Below, piece by piece: positions 33,767 through 46,313 of a DNA stretch of 64,000 nucleotides (position 1 is its first letter; every line of letters starts with the position of its first letter). The stretch lies in the NCBI GenBank assembly GCA_963965975.1, contig OZ014413.1, positions 9,202,101 through 9,266,100 of the forward strand. The letters are read 5' to 3'. The notes under the pieces were generated by a model. It saw only the letters and a list, made by a program, of their open reading frames with translations, did no database searches and had not been told where the DNA came from. The DNA is from Xestospongia bergquistia (Eukaryota; Porifera; Demospongiae; Haplosclerida; Petrosiidae). Position numbers and translations under genes: made by a program.

Positions 33767-35280
33767 TTAAGAAAGAGAATTAAGTAATTTGACATGAACA
33801 ATAGAAAGAATCACTGACATATCACAATAAAGCACAACTTTGAGAACATTGTTGCCCAACAACAACTGGCCTTTCCATTTTACAGTATATAGCATTGAAG
33901 AATGCTTGTATTAAAGGAACTTTACCTTTAACCCAAAGAATATGGTAGAAGAGAACCAATAAAAAAGCCAAAAAGGTAATACTGATTGAGACAGTGATTA
34001 TTATTTCAACTGTTGCATCTTGACGATTAATAAGAAAAAAACACTGCTACAGTTGAGTAGACATTTCTATTTACAGTACCAATAGATGTCATGTAGATCT
34101 TGAATAGATGTTAAATGAATTGATGGAATTTCTGTGTGTACCAATAGGATAACAAAAAGTTAAATTTGAAAATGAAGCTGATAGATATTTTGTGCAGTTT
34201 ATTCACTTCTCTTTTTCCAATGAAATTAAAGTGATTACTGAAAAAATTAAGCAATGTTTTATTTATAGACTTGCTTGATCTGGCATAAAAAAGCGGATAA
34301 CCAAAATATTGAATTACCAGCAGCTACCTGCAGCAAATAGCTACATTTTCTCTAAAAGATTATTCTTATGTTTTGTAACATTTATTAATTGTATGATACA
34401 TTGTTCTTTTAGTAATAAGCTATTTTTAATACCAGAACTTGCATATATTGCTCCACCAAATTCCTGAGCTTGATTATTAGTAAAGTTAACTACAGCTTCT
34501 CCAATAAAATAAAGATATCCATTACCTAGTAATCTAATAGCAGCATGAACCTCTGGATCCAACATTGTTGTTAAAAGTCACATAGAGAAATGAACATTAG
34601 AATTGAGAGCATCTATCACAGATCCATAGTTAGTAGTGAAGATTGGTATTCCAGTTATAGACATGTTTAATACATTACTAAAACAGAAGATTCCTGCTGT
34701 TGAGTCCTGTTGGAATGTTAAATTTTGAGACCTGTATTTGTTCTTTGAGTGTAAAGCACTGTCAATCAAGCAGTGTTGACAATAGCATTATAAGTACTAT
34801 ATGATGAATTCTGTTGATGATAATACAGATCAATTATACAAGAATAACCAGTCCTAACGAAATCAATATTACACTTCAAACAAATCAAGAAAATGAATGA
34901 TGATTCCACTACCAATAATTTTGCTGATTTTTGAAAACACTTCATAGCCCAGGGAGGAATTAGATGCATTAACTCTGCTAATACTTGAGTCATATAGATT
35001 TATACCAATCACAGCAAACTCATATGAGTAGATGTTAACTTTCACTTATATTAATCTGACAATAAACAAAGACTAAGGCAGCAGCATGAGATGAAGTGTA
35101 ATATAGAGATGACCTATTGAGGTAGTCAGTGATTGTAGTATCTAGGATGGTAGTAAGAAGTGTTCCACAATTATAAAACACCAATCAATCAAGAGTTACT
35201 AAAGTGGTGAAGAAGACCAGACCTCTTCTTGGTTTTGGTGGAATCTCTGCTGTATCATTATTAGTACATAATATATTATA
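33767..35280 (-). pseudogene. Pseudogene C: truncated paralog lacking membrane core and signal peptide
   Basis: It has the shared core deletion at 'taagaaaaaaacactgctac' (about 34030-34050) and the TGAA insertion near 34544 also present in pseudogene B. A further 10-nt loss ('tggcatattt') follows near 34582. Fragments in different frames remain at 34341-34565 (GGAIYASS present), 34578-34769 and 34766-34993. N-terminal homology stops near 35280, so no signal peptide remains. Compared with pseudogene A, the stretch between the two 'gacctcttcttgg...ttagtacataata' repeats is missing, consistent with deletion between direct repeats. Confidence 0.85.
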
Positions 35281-35599
35281 GAATGTTTTGGTATACTTAT
35301 AATAGTATCATCAAGTGATAAAGAACATTGGATATGGTATAATGACTTACTACACAATGATAATATTATATTAACAATTTGGTGATGTTATTAGTATGAC
35401 TTGATGATCTTATGTTATTACCAAACAATTTATCAAAGTGAAGGTCAACAACAGTAAGATATGCATAAACAACCAAGTTGGATTTTATTATATAATTAAC
35501 ACACAACAATATTAATAATTACAATAACAACAAATACAATATAAACAATCAGAAGTGGAAGGCACTGGTGATTGAATATTTAAAAACCTTTTTTGTGCT
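35281..35599. other. Intergenic region downstream of gene 7
   Basis: Near copy of 2422-2724; no gene. Shared subfamily I downstream flank. Confidence 0.5.
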
Positions 35600-38500
35600 T
35601 TAATGTAAGCCCAACATTGGTTCCCTGAAGTTATCGCATGAGTTATAGAAGGAATCATTAGCATCTTGTAATGGTAAACGATGAGATCTTTGGTTACCAC
35701 GGTAGCGGTGTATATGATTACAATGTGACAAGTATTGATGAATTTTTGTACAAATGTCACTGACATTTCTTTCTATTTTCTTTAGTTGTCCTCTAATCAA
35801 CAGCAAATGATAGACCAGTACAACAAAAAATGTCATGAAGAACAAGAAGATAGCTAATATATTATAAACTGTTATTTCTAAATGCTGCATTGTAAAATAT
35901 ATGTAGGCAAGATTGAAGAGAAGCCAACAGTCTAATAGGTTAATAAAGTTACTCTTGTAGGGTCTGAACATAGCCTGACCAAATATGAATAAGACTAATA
36001 TTGAGGCAATGGCTATGTAAATGGTATGTTGATAAGGTTCAATACTGTACAGTAGGTACATCATAATGAGAAGTAAGAGGCGAGCTACAAACCAGTATTC
36101 CTTATCATTCTTATATGGAGCATGGATAGCTTCAAGTATTGGTCTTGTGTATTCATTGACACATGTCCAATGTCTGAGAGGTTTAGCAAAGAGAAGGAGG
36201 AGAACATATGGTAAAAGAAGAGGGAAAACAACCAATGATGTGATTATCATGAGAGCAATATGTCCTTTACTATACCATATTCCACAGACCCATCCCAATA
36301 CCATACGTGATATATCTGCTCTGAAGTAAAGACTTTAGCTGGTGTAAAGACATTAATAATTGAACCCAATAGTCTTCCAAAGGAGAGGTGTACAACAGTA
36401 ACCAGTACTTGAACTGAAGAGTGGGCTATTCTGTTAGAAAGCCTTAAAGAATAACGACTGAGAATAATGAGGACAACAACTATTGTCAGTAAATAAAGTG
36501 GAAATAGTAAACTGAGACCAGCTTTCCATAACTCAGTCATACAATTGTAAAAACATAAAGGAAATCCAAGTCCAAGATTTAGAACTGAAAGAAAAACAAT
36601 TGAGATATTTCTCACAACTCCATTGTTCCCATTGTAAACACTTAACATATCTAGTATCCCCACATTAGCAGTCTGAGCATAGAATATAATTCCATTGAAT
36701 GTACCAGTTGTTAATGTAAGTCTGAAAGCAAATAGCAGGTAAATGAGGAGAGGACCAGCTACTGCATAAGGGACTAGTGTACACAACCACCAATTACTAC
36801 ATTGTCTACATTCTTTAGAACCAAATACCACACTTAGTTTTTGGCCTTCTTTAAGCCTACCACAACTACCACACAATGTACCTTCACGATGATGTAAACA
36901 TAGTGATTCATTAGTTTTACAAGTCTTATACTTTGAAATATATATACTAGTTTGTTTACTGCAAAAAAAGGCTCCATTACCATTACAATAGCCAAGTGGA
37001 CATTGAATTGAGACACCAAATTGTGGGGACATTTTTATATAACCAGCCCAGGTATTGGCATACAAACTTGGTCTTACCATTGACAGATAATCAATGTAAC
37101 AATCAGCTTTATAACCATAAGCCAAATTAAAATCTTTGTTATTAAAAGCTGGTGAGCACCCACATTGATGTGTTTCATTTCGCCAAGTAAAACCTAAAGG
37201 ACAAGGTTGCAATATGACATTGACAACTAGAGCATCTGGGAAACTAGGTAGAGAAAATATTAACTTTCCTTCAGTGGTATTACTTTCATTGCTATTTATT
37301 ACAAGTTCAATTGAGGTACAATTCATATCTTCATGTATTACTTGTTCTTCATTGAAACGATGGAGTACATTATTTTTAGCAAAGTTAACAGCAACAGTTG
37401 TGTAGACATTTCTGTTTAGAGCATCAATAAATGTCATGTAGATTTGGATCTTCTGACCTGGATAGGTGTTAATTGATTTGATAGAATTTCTGTGTGTACC
37501 ATTGGGATAACAAAAGGTTAATTTTGAAGCTGAAGTTGATATATCATGTAGTTTATATACTTCCTTGTCTTCAATGAAATTAAAGTGCTTTCTGTAAAAA
37601 TCTAACAATGCTTTATTATTAGAAAGCTTTTGCTTGACCCGGCATGAAAAAAGTGGATAAGCATATATTGAACTACCAGCACGGATAGCTACATTTCCTG
37701 CAAATGAAATAGTCTTTTGTTTTGTAATATTTATTAATTGTATGATACATTGTTCTTTTAGTAATAAGCTATTTTCTATACCAGAACTTGCATATATTGC
37801 TCCACCAAATTCCTGAGCTTGATTATTAGTAAAGTTAACTACAGCTCCTCCAATAAAATAAAGATATCCATTACCTAGTAATCTAATAGCAGCACCTCTG
37901 GATCCAACATTGTTGTTAAAAGTCACATTGGCATATTTAGAGAAATGAACATTGGAGTTAAAAGCATCAATCACAGATCCATAGTTATTAGTGAAGATTG
38001 ACATTCCAGTAATAGTCACTTTTGCTATGTTACTAAATGAGAAGATTCCTGCAGTTGAAACAAGTTGGTATGTTAATTTTTGAGCGTTATTCCTTGCATA
38101 TATATCCTCAAGAACAATGAAGATATTTGCAAATTTCTTAGCATTATCAGGGACAGAAACAAAAAGACAAGCTCCAGTCTTCTGAACTAAGTTATTTTGA
38201 AAGCTACAGTTCTTAAAGTGAATTTTTATATTAACAGTCTCGTCCAGCTCTGCTACATCAACATATACAGCACCAGTAGGTGAACAATTACGACCATGAC
38301 CTGTGTGATTATAAAACTTTGTATTTTGAATTAACAATAATTGAGATTGACTCATTGATAAATCTGTTACTTTAATCCAATATAATTTAAGACCTGCTCC
38401 ATGTAAAAATGACTTAGGACCATTAGCATTATCAGAAAATAGAGAGTTATTAACAATTGTACTTGTATTAAGAGAACTGTTGTAATGAAGAACAAGCAGA

Positions 38501-39402
38501 CCGCCTGGTGAACTATAACTTCCCACATTAGATGTAAATTCTGTATTGTTAATAGTAACACTGGCAAAATATGTTTGTTGAGTATAAAGTACAGTCAGAC
38601 CAGCAGCATTAACAATATTCAAGTATTTATTAGAGAACTCAGTGATATAGGAATATGCTTTATGCAAATCAAAGTTATTTTTAAAATGTGCATTATTGAC
38701 AGTAACATATGTAGGATACATCATTAGTTGATGATCAAAAAAATGTAGAAGAGCACCACAACCAATTGACCTTCTTTTGTGTTTGGTATAATGATATAGG
38801 TCAGTACTAAGAGTTGAATTAGACATATTAACTCTACTGATACTAGAGTTATATAAATTTACACCTATCATAGCAAACCCATATGAGTAGTAAATGTTAA
38901 GTTGAGATATATTGATCTGACAATGAACAAAGACTAAGGCAGCAGCATGAGATGTAGTGTAATACAGAGATGAACTATTGAGATACTCAGTGATTGTATC
39001 ATTTTGAATGGTAGCAAGATATGTACCACAATTCTTGAATACCAATTGTTGTAGAATCACTGTAGCGTTGAAGAAAACTAGACCTCTTTTAGGTTGTTGA
39101 ATGGCCTCTTGCAAATTATTACATCTTATAATAGCAGACTTTGTGTAAGAATCACTGCGTATTTCAATTCTACCAGTATCATAAGAAACTTGACAGAAGT
39201 TACCAGATGGAATGGTGAAGATGACAGAACTGTTTAATAAGAACACAAGGTGTTGAGAGGACCATGTTGTATTACATAGGTACTGCTCTAAATCTGAAGA
39301 TGAGTTAACATGATATGTATTATTACTGTCTCCACTGCAAAAGCAACTGAAGAGTAGTAGACACAGAAATGACAACACAAAAGTAGTGATCTGTAAAGGC
39401 AT
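35600..39402 (-). pseudogene. Gene 7: subfamily I paralog with a 2-nt frameshift in the membrane core
   Basis: Start ATG 39400-39402, signal peptide MPLQITTFVLSFLCLLLF, intact beta-helix (GGAIYASS) and stalk (CLHHREGTLCGSCGRLKEGQK). The frame is good for about 1044 codons through most of the membrane core. Near 36266-36272 it reads 'cctttactatacc' where gene 2 reads 'ccattactacc', a 2-nt insertion. The frame then ends at 36247 as VEYGIVKDILLS. The downstream part, 35600-36304, holds the remaining spans and the REPMLGLH tail in another frame. Without the insertion the gene is 1266 codons. The 1051-residue product would still be inserted in the membrane but lack the last spans and tail. It matches gene 2 almost throughout but carries different lesions. 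Confidence 0.8.
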
Positions 39403-39420
39403 TATTTAAGAATTGTTACA

Positions 39421-39518
39421 GAATAATTAGATTAACTAGATACTTTTGTTTATATACTATCCAGTATCTATATTGATAACACCTGTTGCCTTGTCTTAAA
39501 AACAACATTGAAAGTATA
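39421..39518 (-). promoter_or_regulatory. Core promoter module of gene 7
   Basis: Minus-strand TATATAA at plus-strand 39450-39456, about 48 nt before the ATG, with the 'cagtatctatattgataac' box and 'aacaacattgaaag' track. Confidence 0.5.
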
Positions 39519-40560
39519 TTTAAATTATGTCAATAGCTTCATACAACAATATACATTATTGTATATATAATGGAAATTACTGGTGTCTTAAAAACAACTT
39601 TGAAAGTATATTTATATTATGTCAACTACTTAGGATACTTTTACTTTATTGGATGTTTTAAGAGTAAACTCACTACTCAACAAAAACACAAATGAGTGGT
39701 AGCATATTTTTGATGTGTCTTAACAACTGAGTGTTTAGTCTCTAGATCTAATGAGTAAGATTATGATCGATAATTATTACAAATGTTCATGTTGCAGTAA
39801 AATGATGTAGACCTGTTAACACTGAGACTTCATAATTCAGTTTAGATTAAACCATAAGCAATTACTGAGTCAATTTGGTGAAAAATAACTTGAGCATATT
39901 CACATTGCACTTGTTAGAGAGACTTATTGGTTGTAATGTCAATTAGCAGTTCAAATAACTGCTATGTTTTTGCCACATTCAATAACTACATATAACAATA
40001 CACGTTCCTGTATCTATATTGAAAATGGCTGGTGTCTTAAAACAACGTTGAAAGTATATATAAATTATGTCAACCACTTACAATAATCTTACTTTCATAA
40101 TATTTACTGAGGGCTTAAAAATATTTTGGTGAAAACAATTCGAGCACATTGACATTACACTTGTCACAGAGACTTATTGCTTGTGATGTAGATTATCAAT
40201 TCAAATAGGTACCGCTTTTTTTGTCACTTCAGTAGCCACTCACAACGATATACATTACTGTGTCTATTTTGAAAATGGCTGGTGCATTATCTTAAAAACA
40301 ACATTGAAAGCATATTTAAATTATATCAACTACTTACAATAATCATACTTCCATATTGTTGGATGTTTTTAAAAATGAACTCACTATTTAACAAAAACAC
40401 AAGTGGGTGGTAGCATATTTTTGATGTGTCCTTAACAACTGAGTATTTGGGCTCAAGATCAAATGAGTAAGATGATTGATCTATACTCGTTGCAGTAAGT
40501 ATGAGTACTGAGTTTTTGGTCACTTTCAATTACCATATACAACAACACACAATATAATAA
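39519..40560. repeat. Tandem promoter-like modules upstream of gene 7 (one more than gene 4)
   Basis: Modules begin at about 39560, 40012 and 40263, besides the promoter copy at 39468. Each has 'tatctatattga', then 'cttaaaa-caacattgaaag' and 'taaattatgtcaac'. The homologous stretch above gene 4 has one fewer, so copy number differs between the duplicates. Confidence 0.55.
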
Positions 40561-41235
40561 GCACATCCTAAATGTCTGAATGTAAGAGTTCTCACTTTTA
40601 AACAAAGCAAAATAAAAGTCAACAGAAATTAAAAATATGATAGCGTAACATTGTTCATTAATTACAGGTATCTGGATCTGTCATAGGTAATATGTAAACA
40701 TCATTGAATGATTACAATATAACTGGAAATGGAAATATTTGTCATTAAAACAGAGTAAACAAATTTTTTATCATATTATTATATATATACACATAAAAAT
40801 CCAATTAGGTCACCAATAAATGCTGCATAATTAATACACTATGGATTATCTTTACTATGTGATAAGTGAATAAATTCTACTTATACCTTACAGTGGGAAT
40901 TAATGTTGAGAGTTGAAATTTGGTGGCCTGTACAAAATTTGGCAAATTATCGAAACGTTGTTGTTACATAAACAGTTATTTTCTATCAAGATTTAAAAAT
41001 CATAAGATTTTCTGCTTATAATTATGATGTTAAATGTAAGTATGATAATGAAACTTGTTGCAATCAAAATATATAATATTGTCTAAAAACAAGTAAAATA
41101 TACTTTTAATATAAATCCCTTGATATCAACAAAACTAGTCACAAATATACATAACGAGTTCAACAGGTACACAATCTAAGAACTAATAACTGAATTATAA
41201 CATTTGTGAAAATTACTGCATAGTCCCTTCTTCCC
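40561..41235 (-). other. 3' flank of gene 9
   Basis: Near copy of 22160-22840. Non-coding; lacks the ~412-bp element. Confidence 0.5.
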
Positions 41236-44200
41236 TTAAGAAAGAGAATTAAGTAATGGCTCTCTGATTTGACATGAACCATAGAAAGAATCACTGCCGT
41301 CATACAATACAGCATGACTATGAGAACATTGTTGCCCGCTAAAAACTGGTCTTTTCATTTTACAGTATATAGCATTGAAGAATGTTTGTATTAGAGGAAC
41401 TTTACCTTTAACCCAAAAAACATGGTAGAAGAGAACCAACAAAAAAGCCAAAAACGTAATACTGGTTGAGAGAGTCGTTATTATTTCAACCGTTGCATCT
41501 TGACGATTAATAAGAAAAAACCATGTTGTAGTCAACAGAAAGATAGAGTTAAACATCATTGAACAATCCAGTATACTGACTAGTGTGTTCTTGAATGGCT
41601 TAAAGTAAACTTGTAAAAGTAGGAATAATGTCATAATTGGTGTTGCTATCACGTATATTTTTAAATAATTTATTAGTCTGTAGTATGTATAAATGATGCA
41701 TATACCCACTAACAAAAACAGTCGAGCTACAAACCAGTACTCCTTTCCTTCCTTATATGGAGCATGAATAGCTTCTAGTAGAGGTCGGACATATTTATTT
41801 ACTCTTATACGTCGTATTGGTCTAGCAAAGATGAGCAAAAGGATATAGGGTAGTAACAGAGGGATAACAACTAGTAATGTGATGATCATTAAAATGAGAT
41901 GTGAACCAACACCATATTCTACAGACCCATCCCAATACCAAACTTTGTAACTTGCATTTTCAGTGTTAACAACAGCTGTTGTGAAGACATTAATTACAGC
42001 TAGTACCAATTTTGAAAAGGAGAGATATATAACAGTAACGAGTACTTGGACTGAGGAGTGAGCTACTCTATTGGAAAGCCTGACAGAAAAATGACTGAGT
42101 ATAATGAGGACAACAACTATTGTCAGGAGATAGAGTGGAAATAGTAAACTGAGACCAGCTTTCCATAACTCTGTCATTCCATTGTAAAAGCATAGAGGAA
42201 ATCCAAGTCCTATATTCAATGATGAAAGACAAAAAAAAGAGAATTTTGAAATACTTCTAATGACGAAATTGCTTCCAGGGTATGATCGCAACAAATCTAT
42301 TCCTCCACAATTTGCAGAAGCCTGTGCATAGAATATAATTCCATTCAGTGTACCAGTTGTTAATGTGAGTCTAAGAGCATATAACAGGTAAATGAGGAGG
42401 GGACCAGCTACTGTATAAAGAATTAGTGTCCACAACCACCAATTATTACATTGTCTACATTCAGGAGAACCAAATACCACACTTAATTCACCGCAACTAC
42501 CACATAGTGTACCTCCACGTTGATGCAAACATAATGGCTTACTATCGTCTGAGCAATTCTTGGTGTCAATATTATCTGTTAACATTATGTTATCGTCAGT
42601 ACTACAAAAATAAGCAGAATTGTCACTGTTACAATAGCCTAGTGGACAGAAGAGAGATACACCAAATGTTTTGTTTTTATTTTTAGTCTGTAAAATACCA
42701 GCCCAAACATTAGTAATTTTAAAAGTACGAGTGATAATCATCTTGTTAGTATTACATTCAAAATGGTATATTGTTGCCATGTTATAAAAAGCAGGAGAGC
42801 ATTGACAAATTCCTTTACTCTTATTTAGAAAAAATCCTAGAGGACAACGTTCAATATGAACGTTTAGACTACGAATGGTAGGAACTGATGGCAAAGGAAA
42901 AAGTAAAATCTTTGCAGTTAAGGCAGTATCATACTTGCTGTGGATGATCACTTTAAATGGAGTAGACTCTAATCCTTCATACACAATATTATCATGTGTC
43001 ACCCATAAGTTTATATTCTCCTGTTTTTTTGATATGTTTGATGTTATATAAACTCCTATTGTAGAATAAACACTTCGATTCACAGTATCGACTGCTGCAA
43101 TGTATAACTGAATTGTCTGACCTGGATACGACTTGAGAATTGTTTTTTGGAGAATGTAATATTTATAAATAATCAGGTCATCTGGTGTTGTTGAAATTTC
43201 AAGTAAGCCTGTTTTAGTCATATTTGGATAAAATGTCATATGACTTCTGTAGTAATTTAGAATATCACATGGTTTCTGTTTTTTACTTGATAAGGTAAAA
43301 AGCGAGTTTATAAATATTGAATTCCCAGCATTACTTGCTACATTTCTAGAAAATACAATCTTGCTATTGTTAAATGTGAAAATATTTCCAGCCATTAGAA
43401 TGTCACTCACGTATATAGCACCTCCTTCTAGTAGAGCACTATTGTCATTAAAATTAGCTGATACTCCATTTAAAAAGTGAAGATGGCTATTACCTTTTAA
43501 TATAATAGCTGCGCCTCTTAATCCAACATTGTTACTAAATGTCACATTACCAGAAAGATACACATCAGAGTCTATTGCTTCGATAACTGATCCATAGTTT
43601 TCATCAAAGACTGAGGTACCAGTGATATGTACTGAGTTGATTCCATAAAAGGAAAATATTCCAGCATCTGAAACTGGAAGCACATTCTTGAATTTTTTCT
43701 GTAAATTCTTACTTGCTAAAATATCTTTTAGCACAATTGTTGACATACCTCTAAAACTGTTGTATGTCTGAGCATAGATACTGGCTCCAGTGTCATATAC
43801 TAGGTTGTCATAAAATGTTGAGTTATTAATAGTAATTGTAATCTTGTTTGGATTAACAAATGCAAAATACACCGCTCCAGTTTTTGTCGCAGATAATTGA
43901 ATATCCTTAATTCCCTCCTGCTTTTTGAAAATTGTATTATGAATATAAAGAGGACAAGTGTAAGAACCAGGGGGAACCATTGGGTCTCCTAACCAGTAGA
44001 AACTTAATGCTGACCCGTGGCAAAATGAATGATTAACATTAATGCTATCTTCAAACACAGTGTTCTCCATTTTAGTATAACTGTAGTTAGGAGATTTGTA
44101 TTGCAATATCAGCAAACCTCCTGGTGTATTAAAACAAGCAAAGTTGTGCAAGAATACTGTATTGTTAATGACTACAAATGCTTTATATGTTCTTTGAGTA

Positions 44201-45051
44201 TAAAGCAAGGTCAATCCAGCAGCATTGACAATAATATTATTAGCACTATATGATGAAGTCTCTTGATGATAATACATATCAATTATACAAGAATGACCAG
44301 TCCTAACAACATCTATATTATACTTCAAACTAATCAAGTTAAATGAGACAGTTGCAAGAAAATCAGAATTGGTTGATGGCATATCAAGATAATGGATAAT
44401 AATTCCACAACCAATAGTCTGGTTGCTTCTTTCTAACACTTCAGAGGCCAGAGAAGAATTAGATATATTAACTCTGATAATACTAGAGTCATATAGATTT
44501 ATACCAATCATAGCAAACCCATATGAGTAGTAGATGTTAACTTGATTCATAATGACCTGACAATGAACAAAGACTAAGGTAGCAGCATGAGATGAAGTGT
44601 AATACAGAGACGAACTATTGAAGAAGTCAATGATCATAGCATTTTTTATGGTACTAAGAAGTGTTCCACAATTATAAAATACCAATCGATCAAGAGTTAC
44701 TGTAGTGTTGAAGAAGACCAGACCTCTTCTAGGCTTTGGTGGAATCCTTGCTGTATCATTATTAGTACATAATATAGTAGCTGACTCTGTGAGTGAATCA
44801 CTTTGTATTTTAATCTTACTGGTCTGGGGAGCCACTTGACAGAAGGTACCTGATGAAATAGTAAAATTGACAGAACTGTTTAACAAGAACACAAGATATT
44901 GGGAGGACCATGTTGTGTTACATAGGTACTGTTCTAAATCAAAGGACGAGTTCACATGATTTGTGTTATTACTGTCTCCACTGCTATAACTACTGAAGAA
45001 GAGTGGTAAAGAAAGAAATGACAGCATCAAAATAGTGGTTTGTAGAGCCAT
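41236..45051 (-). CDS. Gene 9: intact subfamily II membrane protein (1271 aa), near-duplicate of gene 5
   Basis: Start ATG 45049-45051, stop TAA. Same domains and length as gene 5; about 22 residue differences by reading. Two involve cysteines in neighbouring rungs of the beta-helix: AGFN in gene 5 is ACFN here, and INCNHS in gene 5 is INVNHS here. Around 43270-43430 the DNA is closer to gene 8 than to gene 5 (FINSLFTLSSKKQ, 'gcgagtttataaatattgaattccc'), a likely conversion patch. The stalk reads CPLGFF preceded by IER instead of IEP. The tail is SCQIREPLLNSLS, also as in gene 8. No lesion was seen. Could be an allelic copy placed in tandem by assembly. Confidence 0.85.
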   Translation of the reverse strand: MALQTTILMLSFLSLPLFFSSYSSGDSNNTNHVNSSFDLEQYLCNTTWSSQYLVFLLNSSVNFTISSGTFCQVAPQTSKIKIQSDSLTESATILCTNNDTARIPPKPRRGLVFFNTTVTLDRLVFYNCGTLLSTIKNAMIIDFFNSSSLYYTSSHAATLVFVHCQVIMNQVNIYYSYGFAMIGINLYDSSIIRVNISNSSLASEVLERSNQTIGCGIIIHYLDMPSTNSDFLATVSFNLISLKYNIDVVRTGHSCIIDMYYHQETSSYSANNIIVNAAGLTLLYTQRTYKAFVVINNTVFLHNFACFNTPGGLLILQYKSPNYSYTKMENTVFEDSINVNHSFCHGSALSFYWLGDPMVPPGSYTCPLYIHNTIFKKQEGIKDIQLSATKTGAVYFAFVNPNKITITINNSTFYDNLVYDTGASIYAQTYNSFRGMSTIVLKDILASKNLQKKFKNVLPVSDAGIFSFYGINSVHITGTSVFDENYGSVIEAIDSDVYLSGNVTFSNNVGLRGAAIILKGNSHLHFLNGVSANFNDNSALLEGGAIYVSDILMAGNIFTFNNSKIVFSRNVASNAGNSIFINSLFTLSSKKQKPCDILNYYRSHMTFYPNMTKTGLLEISTTPDDLIIYKYYILQKTILKSYPGQTIQLYIAAVDTVNRSVYSTIGVYITSNISKKQENINLWVTHDNIVYEGLESTPFKVIIHSKYDTALTAKILLFPLPSVPTIRSLNVHIERCPLGFFLNKSKGICQCSPAFYNMATIYHFECNTNKMIITRTFKITNVWAGILQTKNKNKTFGVSLFCPLGYCNSDNSAYFCSTDDNIMLTDNIDTKNCSDDSKPLCLHQRGGTLCGSCGELSVVFGSPECRQCNNWWLWTLILYTVAGPLLIYLLYALRLTLTTGTLNGIIFYAQASANCGGIDLLRSYPGSNFVIRSISKFSFFCLSSLNIGLGFPLCFYNGMTELWKAGLSLLFPLYLLTIVVVLIILSHFSVRLSNRVAHSSVQVLVTVIYLSFSKLVLAVINVFTTAVVNTENASYKVWYWDGSVEYGVGSHLILMIITLLVVIPLLLPYILLLIFARPIRRIRVNKYVRPLLEAIHAPYKEGKEYWFVARLFLLVGICIIYTYYRLINYLKIYVIATPIMTLFLLLQVYFKPFKNTLVSILDCSMMFNSIFLLTTTWFFLINRQDATVEIITTLSTSITFLAFLLVLFYHVFWVKGKVPLIQTFFNAIYCKMKRPVFSGQQCSHSHAVLYDGSDSFYGSCQIREPLLNSLS

Positions 45052-45063
45052 TGTTTAAGAATA

Positions 45064-45153
45064 ATTAGGTAAACCAGATACTTTTGCCTAAATATCATAC
45101 AGTATCTATATTGATAACAGTTGTTGCCTTGTTTTAAAAACAACATTGAAAGT
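45064..45153 (-). promoter_or_regulatory. Core promoter module of gene 9
   Basis: Near-identical to the module of gene 5, with the same degenerate TATA (plus-strand 45087-45093). Confidence 0.4.
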
Positions 45154-46026
45154 TATTTAGTTAAGTGTAAGCTACTTCATATGATTTGTTTTCACTTTAT
45201 CTAATGTGTTAGGAGTAAAGTCATCATTGAACAAAAACACACAAATGTTTTGAATACATAATGTATTCATTTGTTGTAAACACAAGTCTAAATTTGTAAA
45301 TTTACTTCACAGTGACCTTGATGGATGAGTCTTTATGGTGAAGAGAACATTTATGAAGGGACAGTTTTTTGAGAATTATTTGATTATGGTAATTCTTTAT
45401 GTTTATAAATTTCAGGTTTCTTTAGGTAAAATTTCTAATTGATATGTGGATAAATCTGGATGAGTAGTCAATGTTGTTGAGATATCCTATGATACGGTTA
45501 TCCTCAACAACATATACTTGTAGTTCAGATTAGTTAATGGCAGCAAATGAATATAGAAAGCTCATTGGCATAGCACTTGTGATAGAGACAAATTGGGTAT
45601 GATGTTAATAAATAAAAAATAAAATAAGTAATCACACTTCTTTGTCACTTTCAATAGCCACATATAATAATGAACACCCTACATGACTATAGCATATCAT
45701 GAGTAAAAGTTACAACGAACAAAGAAAATCGAAAGTAAACAGAAATGAAGGTTATGAAAACATAATACTGTCCATCAATAACAGATGTTCTAGATCTGTA
45801 ATAGACAAATGTGTACATGTAAAACATCAATGAACGATAATATAATGGCTGGACATGGATCAGTTTAATGATTTGTTGCTTAAATATGGTGACTTGGGTA
45901 AATCAGGATATTCACCAAATCTTGCTGTCATATCAGTAATTATTTCACTTATTTTTGCTAAATAGAACAGACCCAACCACTATGTATGCACATAAAATCC
46001 ATTAAAGTCACACATTAGTACTTTGT

Positions 46027-46029
<3 letters not shown>
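45154..46029. other. Intergenic region between genes 9 and 8
   Basis: Near copy of 26759-27634; no gene seen. Confidence 0.5.

Positions 46030-46059
<30 letters not shown>
46030..46059. repeat. (AT)n microsatellite left of the second foldback copy
   Basis: Fifteen dinucleotide units; a longer interrupted AT run (46280-46313) lies right of the foldback element. Confidence 0.9.
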
Positions 46060-46062
<3 letters not shown>

Positions 46063-46111
46063 GTATCTGAGTCTGTTCAAGAGTGCTCGATGTCGTTTAG
46101 ACAGAGCGGGT

Positions 46112-46277
46112 TAGAACAGAATTAAAGGACAAAAGAACAGGGCTCACGCTGTGTTGCTGTTACTCCAAGTTTCACACGTTATGCAATCATCAGCTGTCTG
46201 ATGATCACATAACGCGTGAAACTCGGAGTAACAGCAACACAGCGAGAGCCCTGTTCTTTTGTCCTTTAATTCTGTTC

Positions 46278-46279
<2 letters not shown>
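46112..46279. mobile_element. Foldback element, second copy (~168 bp)
   Basis: Same hairpin as 27721-27901, but 14 nt shorter at the tip, where one of two direct 'gcgatcatca'-type repeats has been lost. Arms differ at several bases that are not compensated on the other arm, so structure is probably not under selection. Confidence 0.8.

Positions 46280-46313
<34 letters not shown>

Noticed and set aside
35600-36304. Separate gene of 234 aa
   Set aside because: It is the out-of-frame C-terminal end of gene 7, equal to the same part of gene 2.
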